Below, in pieces: positions 16,999-24,770 of a stretch of 64,000 nucleotides of DNA. The position numbers and the translations under genes are program-made. The notes beneath the pieces were generated by a model, which saw only the letters and a program-made list of their open reading frames with translations, was not told where the DNA came from and made no database searches. The stretch comes from an uncultured Mollicutes bacterium. Lineage in GTDB: Bacteria; Bacillota_I; Bacilli_A; RFN20; CAG-826. The stretch covers positions 248,001 through 312,000 of the forward strand of contig UQCQ01000001.1 in assembly GCA_900539595.1 (NCBI GenBank). Direction: 5' to 3'. How positions within the stretch are numbered: the first letter of the stretch is position 1; the number at the start of each line of letters is the position of its first letter.

Positions 16999-17931
16999 TT
17001 AAGCCCAAGAACTATCGGGGAAGAAGACTTCAAGCAAAGCAAGGCCAATGTGGTAGGTGCTTTCCTCGTCGAAATCCGCGCTGGCACCAAATGGATCGTC
17101 ATGGAGGCGATAGCTCATCGACATACCAATCGTCCCTCTAGGATCGTAGCCAACATCATCAAAATAGAAACCAACTAACGAGGTGAATTCGCTGGAATAG
17201 TTCGCCTGCAATTTCACTTCCGGCAAAAAGAAGCCTGAGGATTCGATCGTTTTTCCATCGGCCATATATTTGTAGAAGCTAACATAGATATCAAAACTGA
17301 CGACACGCCCGCCCATTTCCCCCAAGGTGTCGCTTGCTCCGCGAGCAGAAAAGGCAAAATAAGACCCTCCTTGCATCGTCACGGGGAAGCGGGTTCCGTA
17401 TCCGCTTTGGTCTAACAAAACAAGGGAGTAGGAACTCCAGGCATTGCATTTAATCTGGCCGTTATAGAGTTTAGAAAGATAGCCTTTGGAAAAAGCAGAA
17501 TGATAACGCGTTAATTTCTTGGTTTGACCGTAAACCTTGCCAATTAAAGAGGAATTATCCACCCATTGACCAACCGGTCCCGGGACTATGTCTTCCCCAA
17601 AAGGCGTCTCATCTCCCTTTAACGTCCACGTTAAATCAGTATCCCCGTCTTTAAATCCTTCCGGATGCCATTTCTTGGCCTGCCGAAGCCCAAAGCAGTC
17701 ACGAGGCTCCTCGTAATTCCCCGAGCCATTGAAATAGCCGTCTTGGCCATGGGAAACGGTTTTAAAAGTCGAGTGGTCCTTTTCCTGAATGCCCGCATCC
17801 CACTTGTTATAACGGTTCTCCGTCATAACCGGTTGGATATAGGCGTCCCCCGGATAAAGTTCGGAAGTGTCCGCGCAGGAACATAAAGCCACGATGGCAA
17901 CGCCTGCTAGTAAGAAATGGAATTTACGCAT
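16999..17931 (-). CDS. Predicted lipoprotein of the polysaccharide locus
   Basis: 310 residues from the ATG at 17931, which overlaps the polymerase gene by 8 nt. The signal peptide MRKFHFLLAGVAIVALCSC ends in a lipobox-like LCSC, so the protein should be lipidated on Cys19 and exposed outside the membrane. The mature part has repeated aromatic and Gly-rich beta-strand-like stretches and no recognised catalytic motif. Its place in an operon with a Wzy-like polymerase and a GT-D-like transferase suggests a role in anchoring, modification or length control of surface glycan. That is inference from context only. Confidence 0.6.
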   Translation of the reverse strand: MRKFHFLLAGVAIVALCSCADTSELYPGDAYIQPVMTENRYNKWDAGIQEKDHSTFKTVSHGQDGYFNGSGNYEEPRDCFGLRQAKKWHPEGFKDGDTDLTWTLKGDETPFGEDIVPGPVGQWVDNSSLIGKVYGQTKKLTRYHSAFSKGYLSKLYNGQIKCNAWSSYSLVLLDQSGYGTRFPVTMQGGSYFAFSARGASDTLGEMGGRVVSFDIYVSFYKYMADGKTIESSGFFLPEVKLQANYSSEFTSLVGFYFDDVGYDPRGTIGMSMSYRLHDDPFGASADFDEESTYHIGLALLEVFFPDSSWA

Positions 17932-19339
17932 GGATGGTGGCCTCCTTCTTTTCGGAGAACGTGGGCGAATAGAGGTATCCGCCGATGGCAAGTAAACCAA
18001 ATATCAACGGGCTTCTCGTTACAGGCACGAACCCGCTCGCGTGACGGAAGGGAAGTTCATCGCTATAGAAGGTGAGATAGATAAACGCGGCGAAAAGGAT
18101 ACCCATAAAGACCCCCTGTACCGCGTGGTTTTCGTTTTCTTTCCGTAATGCAAAGTAATAATGACGAATGGCAAGGAACAAAACGACAAGGTAAGCGGCA
18201 AAACCCAAAAGCCCATTTTCATAAAGGACATTGATTTCAAAACACCTCGTCAAATGAACCCCGCTAGAAAGATCAAAGCCAAATAGGAGGGTCTTAAAGG
18301 AAATCCCCGTCGTACCACGGTTGTAATAACCACCATAGAAAATATCTTGGATAGCCAAACGAATCCGTCCAAAGAAGGAGGTATCGCTAGCCAGGGAAAG
18401 CGAAATCCGTGGAATTCCCGCATTCAGCAAAATATCGTTAGAAGCATCCGCGAAGAACAAAACAACCAAGGCCAGTACGCAGACCATCAGGAAAATCCAA
18501 ATACCAAGGGCAACCGCATTGGCTGCTTTTCCTTTCCAAAGCATAAACAAACGGACCATGCCCATGGCAAAATAGACGAGGAACAAAAGGATGAGGACCC
18601 TCTTTAAGGGGATAAAAGCTAAATCCAGAACGCCAACAAGGGCAAAACCCGCAAGGATTAAGAAATTCCGAAGGTTCTTTTTGGGATTCATCCAAAATAA
18701 ACCAATCCCCGATGCCCCAAGCAAAAATGCCGAGGTCTTTCCATAAGCCATGGAGCATTCTACCAGCGAAAATCCGTTGAGGGTCTTGGTTTCGCTAGCA
18801 ATGGGGAAAACAACTCCATCAAAATAATAAACTTGCCCTGAATAACGTTTCGCATAGAAAAACCCATAACGGCTTAATCCGTAAACGCCACTAATTAAGG
18901 TGAGGAGAGCAAGGCCACATAGCACGCCAAAGACAACATATTCCCCTTTCAGCGAAGGGATATTTTTCAAACAGAAGCCAAGGAGAAAAAAGCCAACAAA
19001 TCCAATGATTTGAAGGAGATTTTGCAAGATTGCCAAAACAACATTGCCAGAATAATAACGGAGCCAGAAAGACGAAAAGCCAAGCAGCAAAGCCAAAACC
19101 CCAACCGGAATCAAACGGATCAAAATCTTTTTTTGCTGTTGCTTGGAATAGGCTTTTTGAACGAAGGGGAATGCCATCACGGCGATGAGAGCTCCAAAAA
19201 TCCGAAGAACGGATATCCCCGTCAATCCTGCGAAGCCAAAGAACACAAGCGCAATGATTTCAATCCCCAAAAAGGAAAGAACCGTATCGTAACGTTGGAG
19301 GAAACTATCGTTTTCCTCAATTGTTTTTTCTTTTTCCAT
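17924..19339 (-). CDS. O-antigen polymerase/ligase-like membrane protein (Wzy-like)
   Basis: 471 residues from MEKEKTIEEN (19339), one base after the preceding stop. About 12 membrane helices with a large exported loop around residues 300-370, and a GLLGFAAYLVVLFLAIRHYYFA segment late in the chain like the Wzy_C region. This layout is that of Wzy polymerases and O-antigen ligases, which vary too much for sequence-only assignment. It should join repeat units delivered by the flippase at 14520. The downstream lipoprotein overlaps it by 8 nt. Confidence 0.68.
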   Translation of the reverse strand: MEKEKTIEENDSFLQRYDTVLSFLGIEIIALVFFGFAGLTGISVLRIFGALIAVMAFPFVQKAYSKQQQKKILIRLIPVGVLALLLGFSSFWLRYYSGNVVLAILQNLLQIIGFVGFFLLGFCLKNIPSLKGEYVVFGVLCGLALLTLISGVYGLSRYGFFYAKRYSGQVYYFDGVVFPIASETKTLNGFSLVECSMAYGKTSAFLLGASGIGLFWMNPKKNLRNFLILAGFALVGVLDLAFIPLKRVLILLFLVYFAMGMVRLFMLWKGKAANAVALGIWIFLMVCVLALVVLFFADASNDILLNAGIPRISLSLASDTSFFGRIRLAIQDIFYGGYYNRGTTGISFKTLLFGFDLSSGVHLTRCFEINVLYENGLLGFAAYLVVLFLAIRHYYFALRKENENHAVQGVFMGILFAAFIYLTFYSDELPFRHASGFVPVTRSPLIFGLLAIGGYLYSPTFSEKKEATIHA

Positions 19340-19340
19340 A

Positions 19341-20282
19341 TTACCAGTATGCACCATTTTCCACTTTCTTAAAACCTTCCACCTTTTTGGTGGGGTGAAT
19401 CCAATTTTCGTTCACATATTGGGAAACGTGGCTTCGATTTTCCCATCTTCTACCCATAATTCCAAACAAGGTGGAGGTGGCTCCTCCTGTTTGAATCCCT
19501 TGCTTCCCAAGCGACTTGGCATAAAGGGCTAAGAAGCTGCCATACGCCCCTGCCCCAACAAGCAAAACATCAAAATCCGTTTCCTTCATTTGGGCTTCCA
19601 TTTTTTCTAGTTCATCGAAAAAGGAGGGGGACGTGGGTGTAGCATCCGCGAATGTAAGGGGGGCTTCAATCACTTGCAAGTCCATCTCTGGGAGGATATC
19701 GCTACCTTTTGGGAAAAGGCTTTGTCTCTTCTGGTATTGCGACAGGATATCTTCTTTAAAAGGGCTGATGACAAGAACTTTCTTTCCTTTTAAATGAGTC
19801 GTCCAATCTCCGTGCAGCGGCTCCATCCCTTCATAAAGAATCGGGAAGGATTTCGGGCAATAATATCTGGCAAAATAGTCTTCCATGTGAAGTCCAGAAA
19901 TCCCTAGAAAGTCCACTTCCTGAAGCAAAGGGAACAAAACATCGCCATATCGCTTTAACGATTCTTCATCCGTTGGAAAATAGCCCGCGTTGTTTTTAAT
20001 CGAATAACGGACGGATTCTTTGTATTTCTTCTTCCACCCCAATTTGATTTTCTCATGATTGTTCAAGCAGGATAGTTCCACCGCCCCAAAACGGATAGCG
20101 GAGAAGGGTTTAGAAGAATCCAAAGCGTCTTTTAACGTTTGGTTCGTCGATTCTAAACCTAATGCCTTGCCACGAAAGTGTTTCGTAGAAGGTTTGATAT
20201 GGAAAAGTCGATACCCCAAAACCTTGGGGGTATTCTTCAAAAAATACAGTACATAGCTAAACCGTCTTTTCCAAAGTTTCAC
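19341..20282 (-). CDS. GT-D-fold-like glycosyltransferase
   Basis: 313 residues starting with GTG at 20282, 7 nt after TATAAT (20295-20290). The motif FSAIRFGAVELSCL (residues ~60-73) resembles the IRFGDGE signature of GT-D (DUF1792) glycosyltransferases, but the acidic DGE is replaced by AVE. The C-terminal VLLVGAGAYGSFLALYAKSL and GIQTGGATSTLFGIMGRRW match the late part of that family. It is first in the minus-strand half of the polysaccharide locus. The change in the signature may mean altered metal use or a non-catalytic protein. Confidence 0.6.
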   Translation of the reverse strand: MKLWKRRFSYVLYFLKNTPKVLGYRLFHIKPSTKHFRGKALGLESTNQTLKDALDSSKPFSAIRFGAVELSCLNNHEKIKLGWKKKYKESVRYSIKNNAGYFPTDEESLKRYGDVLFPLLQEVDFLGISGLHMEDYFARYYCPKSFPILYEGMEPLHGDWTTHLKGKKVLVISPFKEDILSQYQKRQSLFPKGSDILPEMDLQVIEAPLTFADATPTSPSFFDELEKMEAQMKETDFDVLLVGAGAYGSFLALYAKSLGKQGIQTGGATSTLFGIMGRRWENRSHVSQYVNENWIHPTKKVEGFKKVENGAYW

Positions 20283-20289
20283 GAGAATG

Positions 20290-20295
20290 ATTATA
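20290..20295 (-). promoter_or_regulatory. -10 element 7 nt before a GTG start
   Basis: TATAAT on the minus strand, 7 nt before the GTG at 20282. No Shine-Dalgarno sequence fits in between, so the transcript is probably leaderless. No convincing -35. Confidence 0.6.
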
Positions 20296-20341
20296 GCGTA
20301 GACCCACCCTTATAAAGAAGGGTGAGCAACAAAACATTCTC

Positions 20342-20698
20342 TTATTCGCCCGAATAATTTGGGTCTTCGGAACGAAGGTGTCTTAAGAAGGCGGTTCCGA
20401 TGAGTCCAAAAACCATCAAAATAGCGAAAACAAAAGCCACGGCAAAGCCAATCCACATGGCCACAAAAGAAGTCTGAGCCAGCGTGCCTTGGGAGTAAAG
20501 GATCCAAAAACATAGCCCCGCGGCAAGACCTAAAAATAACCCCGGCAAGGCAAAACGATAGCAAATCATCGTAAACCTCGTCCAGAAACGGATGGAATTT
20601 TCATGTTCCCCCTGCGGTTTCTTGGGTTTCTTTTGTTTTCTTTCGACGTCCTTCTTCTCGCTGACGACTTCAATTTCTTTGGCTTCGAATTCACTCAT
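20342..20698 (-). CDS. Small two-to-three-helix membrane protein
   Basis: 118 residues from the ATG at 20698. The N-terminal 40 residues are highly charged (KEIEVVSEKKDVERKQKKPKK). Two hydrophobic regions follow at about residues 48-68 and 78-105, then a charged C-terminus. No family recognised. The start is supported by a promoter (TTGTAG, 17-nt spacer, GATAAT) ending 7 nt upstream; a longer reading from 20719 would start inside it. The gene stands between the trpS terminator and the polysaccharide locus and looks monocistronic. Confidence 0.55.
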   Translation of the reverse strand: MSEFEAKEIEVVSEKKDVERKQKKPKKPQGEHENSIRFWTRFTMICYRFALPGLFLGLAAGLCFWILYSQGTLAQTSFVAMWIGFAVAFVFAILMVFGLIGTAFLRHLRSEDPNYSGE

Positions 20699-20705
20699 GA
20701 AGCCC

Positions 20706-20734
20706 ATTATCATGGCCAAGCAAGAAAACTACAA
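20706..20734 (-). promoter_or_regulatory. Sigma-A-type promoter, leaderless
   Basis: Minus strand TTGTAG (20734-20729), exact 17-nt spacer and GATAAT (20711-20706), then 7 nt to the ATG at 20698. No Shine-Dalgarno sequence. Confidence 0.65.
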
Positions 20735-20795
20735 GTAACTTGCGTCATCCTTCCGCGTCATAAAGAGCGCACACACCCCTTCATCCCCCTTAAAC

Positions 20796-20818
20796 CAAAA
20801 AAGAGGCGGGCGCCTCTT
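20796..20818 (-). terminator. Intrinsic terminator of trpS
   Basis: Stem AAGAGGC/GCCTCTT (20801-20807 and 20812-20818) followed on the minus strand by TT and an ongoing T-run; 8 nt past the stop. Confidence 0.85.
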
Positions 20819-20825
20819 TTTCTCG

Positions 20826-21983
20826 TTAAGCTTTCTTTTGTTTGGCAAGATAAGCAGCCAAGGCTGCCTCTTGTTCATGAGCACGTTTAAATGCCTTTTG
20901 CTGTTTTTCAATAAATTTGCGATTCTCAAAATAATCAAGACCCATAGCTCTTCTAGCGCGAAGGGCAATGGAAGCAGCTTTGGCTTCCGCTTTTTGGCTG
21001 CCTTGTTCCAAAATCGCATACACGTCCTCGATATGTTCTTCCCAATGATGGCGGCGAACACGCATGGGCTCCAAGGTGTCGTTAAGGACAGCGAGCAAGA
21101 ATTTCTTCACCATGACGTCGCCGACCCCACCTTTGCAGTAAGCGGCTTCTAATTCTTCCAAAGACTTAAAGCCAATGGGGAATTTTTCGAAGTGTTCCGG
21201 TTTGGCGAAAGCTTCCAAATAGATAAAGACGGTGTTTCCTTCTAGGTGTCCCGGGTCTTCGGGACGGAGGTGCAAAGGATCGGTATACATCGACATGACC
21301 TTCCTCTCCACGGTCTTGGCATCGTCAGAAAGATAGATGCAATTGCCTAAGCTCTTGCTCATCTTCGCCTTGCCATCGGTTCCCGGCAGGCGCATAGAGG
21401 CTTTGGTTTCCGGAAGTAAGATTTTTGCTTCTTGGAAAACCGGCTTGAAGGTCGAATTAAATTTACGGGCAATTTCATTAGCTTGCTCAATCATCGGCTC
21501 TTGATCTTCTCCCGCAGGTACCACTGTGGTCCCAAACATCAAGATATCCGCCGCCTGAGAAATCGGATAGGTCAAGAACCCAACGGGAATCGATTCCCCG
21601 AAGGAACGCATGGAGAGCTCGCTTTTGACCGTGGGGTTACGAATTAAACGAGAATAGGTAACGAGGTCCGAGAAATAGCAGGTGAATTCATGGAGTTCGG
21701 GGACGCGAGATTGAACAAAAATCGTCACCTTTTCCGGATCGATGCCCGCGCTTAAATAATCGAGAGCAACCTCAATCAGGTTATCACGAACTTTTTGGAT
21801 GTTTCCCGCATTATCCGTTAAGGCTTGAGTATCGGCGATCATGATGTACATTTCATCAAACCCGCCTTGGTTTTGCAGTTCCACGCGGCGGCGTAAGCTG
21901 CCCACATAATGTCCGATATGTAACCTGCCGGTTGGGCGATCTCCCGTCAACATAATCGACGGTATTTTTTTCTCTTCTTCCAT
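20826..21983 (-). CDS. trpS: Tryptophanyl-tRNA synthetase
   Basis: 385-residue class I synthetase charging tRNA-Trp. The HIGH-type motif is GRLHIGHYVGS (HIGH at residues 22-25) after TGDRPTG, and KMSKS is at 207-211. It is about 50 residues longer than the usual TrpRS because of a Lys/Ala-rich C-terminal extension (last ~45 residues). A GAGGT ribosome binding site precedes the ATG. No T-box leader or tryptophan-rich leader peptide is visible in the 110 bp upstream. It is divergent from dut and ends at a clear terminator. Confidence 0.95.
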   Translation of the reverse strand: MEEEKKIPSIMLTGDRPTGRLHIGHYVGSLRRRVELQNQGGFDEMYIMIADTQALTDNAGNIQKVRDNLIEVALDYLSAGIDPEKVTIFVQSRVPELHEFTCYFSDLVTYSRLIRNPTVKSELSMRSFGESIPVGFLTYPISQAADILMFGTTVVPAGEDQEPMIEQANEIARKFNSTFKPVFQEAKILLPETKASMRLPGTDGKAKMSKSLGNCIYLSDDAKTVERKVMSMYTDPLHLRPEDPGHLEGNTVFIYLEAFAKPEHFEKFPIGFKSLEELEAAYCKGGVGDVMVKKFLLAVLNDTLEPMRVRRHHWEEHIEDVYAILEQGSQKAEAKAASIALRARRAMGLDYFENRKFIEKQQKAFKRAHEQEAALAAYLAKQKKA

Positions 21984-22101
21984 AAATTACCTCAGCGATG
22001 AAAAGTTTAGCACGCTTCCGCTTCTTGTGGGTGCTTATCCCTGCCTTTTTTCTTCGCCTCAAGAAAAGAAGGTGTGTAAAATAATCCCAAAGGGAAGAAT
22101 T

Positions 22102-22545
22102 ATGAGAAAATTTGAAATCGCCAAAGGATTTGAAAACGAAAACGTCATTTTGCCACGTCGCACGACCGCTTCTAGCGCCGGATATGATTTCCGCACGCTG
22201 GAAACCAAGGATATTCAGCCAGGAGAAACGGTTTTAGTTCATACCGGCGTGAAAGCCGCGATGAACTCCAATGAAGTTCTTTTGATTTATATCCGCAGTT
22301 CCATCGGCTACAAAAGAGGCCTCGAACTAGCAAACGCTGTCGCCGTCATCGACGCGGATTATTATGGCAACCCCGATAACGATGGAGAAATCATGCTTGC
22401 CCTACGCTGTGCAGGAAATAAACCCGCCCACGTGGAAGCGGGTGAAAGAATCGCTCAAGGTTTATTTACCCCTTATTTGGTTGTCGACGATGATGAGGCA
22501 ACCGGCGAACGCACCGGTGGGTATGGTTCTACCGGAAAAAATTAA
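22102..22545 (+). CDS. dut: dUTP diphosphatase (trimeric dUTPase)
   Basis: 147 residues from the ATG at 22102, preceded by AAAGGGAAG. It hydrolyses dUTP to dUMP and limits uracil in DNA, complementing ung at 11546. All five dUTPase motifs are present: SAGYDF (25-30), RSSIGYKRGL (65-74), NAVAVIDADYYGN (78-90), GERIAQGLF (114-122) and RTGGYGSTG (138-146). A TAAAAT -10 candidate lies about 20 nt upstream. The stop TAA overlaps the stop of the converging gene at 22542. Confidence 0.95.
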   Translation: MRKFEIAKGFENENVILPRRTTASSAGYDFRTLETKDIQPGETVLVHTGVKAAMNSNEVLLIYIRSSIGYKRGLELANAVAVIDADYYGNPDNDGEIMLALRCAGNKPAHVEAGERIAQGLFTPYLVVDDDEATGERTGGYGSTGKN

Positions 22546-23438
22546 TCTTCTTTGTCGACTTTTTCTGAAATAGGGCGGCCGTTCTCGTCATAGTTGTCGG
22601 CCGCTTTTTTCTTGGTGTTAGGATCAATCAAAATCATTTTCTTCAAACCATGAAGAACTTTGCTTGGCTCTTTCGGCTTAGCAAGTTCTTCTTTTAGCTT
22701 GTCCGGCAACCGGGAATAGAAGTCCGCTTTGGCTTTCCTCCGAACTGCTTTGCCGTCTTCTTGGAGTTTTTCGTAACGGGCCGTGATGCCGGATTCCCTC
22801 GCGAATTTAGATATTTTGGCAAAGATTCCCGCGGAGGTCCAAAGGTCTACGACGATAACCCCGTAAACTAAGCCCATCAAGAAGATAAATCCAAAGTGGG
22901 CGGCCGTTCCTCCGGTCGTAGATCCAAACATATAACCATAAGCAATATCCGCGGCCTTATACACGAAGGGATGAACCCCATAGTAATAAATCGTTCCCGC
23001 GGCAAACCAAATGACGCTGAAAACAGGGCAAATGATGCCGAGGATATTTCCGCGCATATTCGAGTAATCCCATAAGCGGACTTTAAAGCCCTTCACGAAA
23101 ACCAAACCGGCGATGAATTCGAGCACCAACATCCCAAGCCCCATGGTCGCGATAGGGATCAGGTCCACGACCGTCGGGGCAGAGGCATAACCTAACCCCA
23201 TGAAATCACCCGGGTTATACATCCGCCAATCGGCCGGCAAATTCTTTTCAAAAACGATGCAAATCGTAAACATTAAGATGATTCCAAACCCATACAAGGG
23301 CAGCCATGGTCCTTTCATGAATCCCGGATTCACCCATTTCTTCGCCGTGAAAAAGCGGCGGAACAATACCTCGCACAGGTAACCTAGCATCGAGCCAACT
23401 AGGAACAGGAACAAATAGAGCAAGAACGTTTTCATCAT
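22542..23438 (-). CDS. CmpB-type putative ABC-transporter membrane protein (PF06541-like)
   Basis: 298 residues. The first half, MMKTFLLYLFLFLVGSMLGY followed by an FRRFFTAKKWVNPGFMKGPWLPLYGFG region, is the hallmark of the ABC_trans_CmpB family, common in gut Firmicutes. About six helices are followed by a charged cytosolic C-terminus of ~80 residues. No ATPase gene is adjacent, and the family's true function is not established. GAGGG precedes the ATG, and TATAGT (23470-23465) lies 26 nt upstream, so this unit has a normal leader. Confidence 0.82.
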   Translation of the reverse strand: MMKTFLLYLFLFLVGSMLGYLCEVLFRRFFTAKKWVNPGFMKGPWLPLYGFGIILMFTICIVFEKNLPADWRMYNPGDFMGLGYASAPTVVDLIPIATMGLGMLVLEFIAGLVFVKGFKVRLWDYSNMRGNILGIICPVFSVIWFAAGTIYYYGVHPFVYKAADIAYGYMFGSTTGGTAAHFGFIFLMGLVYGVIVVDLWTSAGIFAKISKFARESGITARYEKLQEDGKAVRRKAKADFYSRLPDKLKEELAKPKEPSKVLHGLKKMILIDPNTKKKAADNYDENGRPISEKVDKED

Positions 23439-23496
23439 GTTGATCCCTCGTTTCTTTCCTGTTTACTATAAGTGCTTCTTTCTCATTAGGGAACTA

Positions 23497-23525
23497 TGAA
23501 AAAAGAGGAGATCGCCCCCTCTTTT
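23497..23525 (-). terminator. Intrinsic terminator of the gene at 23545
   Basis: AAAAGAGG/CCTCTTTT stem (23501-23508 and 23518-23525) with a 9-nt loop and a T-run on the minus strand, 20 nt past the stop. Confidence 0.8.
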
Positions 23526-23544
23526 AGATGGCAGTTTCCCTCGT

Positions 23545-24030
23545 TTATTCCCCTTTATAAAGGAAATAACGTCCATCTGCTTTAATAACGCGAACTTCTT
23601 CGACGTTGGAATCCAAGGTTAGTTTTTGGCCATCCCGTTGATAGGTTTCCCCTTCGTAGGTGATGTTAACGAATGCCGGTTCAACTTTGGTGATGTAATA
23701 CGCTTTCTTGTTCTTATCGTCGATGACCACAGAGAAGGGCTTAATCTCTTCCGTGCCAAAGATCGTCAGCTCGTCCCCTTCTATTTCTCCATAGGCGTTA
23801 TAAGCCCCGTTGATAAGGGCGGTGCTAAATTTAGTAATGGAGAAAGAACGATGGGCTTTGTTCCACGCGCTTTCGATGTGGGTTTCTAGCATGGCGTCGC
23901 TTGCGCCTTTCTTAACGCCTTTCCACCATTTTCCGAAAGAACTCTCTTTCTTGTCTTGGGCCTTATCGTCTTGCTTCTGGTCTTTCTCGTCGACAACCTC
24001 TGCATCAATCACTTCTTTTTCATCTGCCAT
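23545..24030 (-). CDS. Acidic soluble protein of unknown function
   Basis: 161 residues from the ATG at 24030, chosen because AGGAGG lies 9 nt upstream. The N-terminal 40 residues are strongly charged (Asp/Glu/Lys/Gln). A Trp/Lys patch follows (FGKWWKGVKKG), then about 100 residues rich in predicted beta strands (DELTIFGTEEIKPFSVVIDD, AYYITKVEPAFVNITYEG). There is no signal peptide or membrane helix. No family recognised. The region upstream of its promoter carries four phased TAGAAGT repeats and a 14-bp palindrome. The product is probably cytosolic. Confidence 0.55.
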   Translation of the reverse strand: MADEKEVIDAEVVDEKDQKQDDKAQDKKESSFGKWWKGVKKGASDAMLETHIESAWNKAHRSFSITKFSTALINGAYNAYGEIEGDELTIFGTEEIKPFSVVIDDKNKKAYYITKVEPAFVNITYEGETYQRDGQKLTLDSNVEEVRVIKADGRYFLYKGE

Positions 24031-24098
24031 AAATGCAAACCTCCTTTTACTCATTGTAGAACGTTTTAAGCAAAGAAAAAGCGGTCAATTTAAGGAAT

Positions 24099-24155
24099 TA
24101 GAAGTTCTAGAAGTGAACTAGAAGTAACTAGAAGTAAACTGTTCAAAATTTTGAA
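24099..24155. repeat. Four phased TAGAAGT repeats plus a 14-bp palindrome
   Basis: TAGAAGT starts at 24099, 24108, 24119 and 24129, spaced 9, 11 and 10 bp, so all face one side of the helix. They are followed by TTCAAAATTTTGAA (24142-24155), a perfect palindrome. The array lies in the 172 bp between the tRNA-Ala terminator and the start of the acidic-protein gene. It looks like a multi-site protein-binding region. The rest of 24031-24443 holds the tRNA and its terminator. Confidence 0.6.
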
Positions 24156-24202
24156 TTGTTCCCAATTTACAGCCTTTTTTAACCAACGCCTGAAATTTAA
24201 AC

Positions 24203-24228
24203 ACAAAAAAGGCCGGCGATTGCCGACC
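24203..24228 (-). terminator. Intrinsic terminator of tRNA-Ala
   Basis: GGTCGGC/GCCGGCC stem on the minus strand (24228-24211, one G-U) with a 4-nt loop and six Ts. Confidence 0.85.
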
Positions 24229-24241
24229 CATGTGTTTTAGT

Positions 24242-24317
24242 TGGTGGACCTTGTCGGGATCGAACCGATGACCTCCTCCATGCCATGGAGGCGCTCTCCC
24301 AGCTGAGCTAAAGGCCC
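24242..24317 (-). tRNA. tRNA-Ala(GGC)
   Basis: 76 nt. Acceptor GGGCCTT pairs with AAGGTCC (one G-U), discriminator A, and CCA is encoded. The D-arm TAGCTCAGCTGGGAGAGC is canonical. The anticodon arm is CCTCC-ATGGCAT-GGAGG, giving anticodon GGC; the T-arm contains GGTTCGATCC. Confidence 0.96.
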
Positions 24318-24443
24318 ACATACGCTTTTCAGCGCGTTTCAAATAATAGGAATTCAAAGAGGGCTTGTCAACGGTTTTTGATAAGATGGGGTATGGAAAT
24401 TAACGAAATCGGTGTTATATTACCTAGGCCAAAAGGAAAACCT

Positions 24444-24770
24444 ATGAAAAAATTACTCTTCTGCATCCTTGATTCGACGCCGAAATCCCAAGAACTGCTC
24501 CGCACCCTTTCCAAGGAAGGCTATAACGGAACCGTCATGAATACCGTTGGAATGCACCATGTTTTGCCGAAGCTCAACGGAGGGACCGCGATTAGCTTAT
24601 CGACGATGGTTGAGGATGAGCCAAGAGGAAATTTGACTTTATTCATCATCATCGAAGAAGAGGAAATGCCCAAACTCCAAGAACGCATTCGCGAACTGAC
24701 CAATAATTTCGAAGATATTAAAGGCGGCATGTTCGGATTGCCTCTAGAATCCTTCGAAGGAACGTTCTAA
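24444..24770 (+). CDS. PII-like (ferredoxin-fold) small protein
   Basis: 108 residues from the ATG at 24444, preceded by AAAAGGAAAA. The beginning MKKLLFCILDSTPKSQELLR and the end IKGGMFGLPLESFEGTF bracket a beta-alpha-beta, beta-alpha-beta pattern like PII signal proteins and the c-di-AMP receptor PstA/DarA, which also ends in a Gly-Gly ... Leu-Pro segment. The T-loop TMVEDEPRGNLTLF differs from both, so ligand and partner are unknown. An ATG at 24393, 5 nt after TAAGAT, would add 17 residues and make a leaderless message; the later start fits the fold better. Overlaps the converging gene by 4 nt. Confidence 0.6.
   Translation: MKKLLFCILDSTPKSQELLRTLSKEGYNGTVMNTVGMHHVLPKLNGGTAISLSTMVEDEPRGNLTLFIIIEEEEMPKLQERIRELTNNFEDIKGGMFGLPLESFEGTF

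Noticed and set aside
21984..22101. T-box or leader-peptide control of trpS
   Set aside because: No T-box AGGGTGG/ACCGCG sequence, specifier loop or Trp-rich leader is visible in the short intergenic region; the same is true upstream of asnS.
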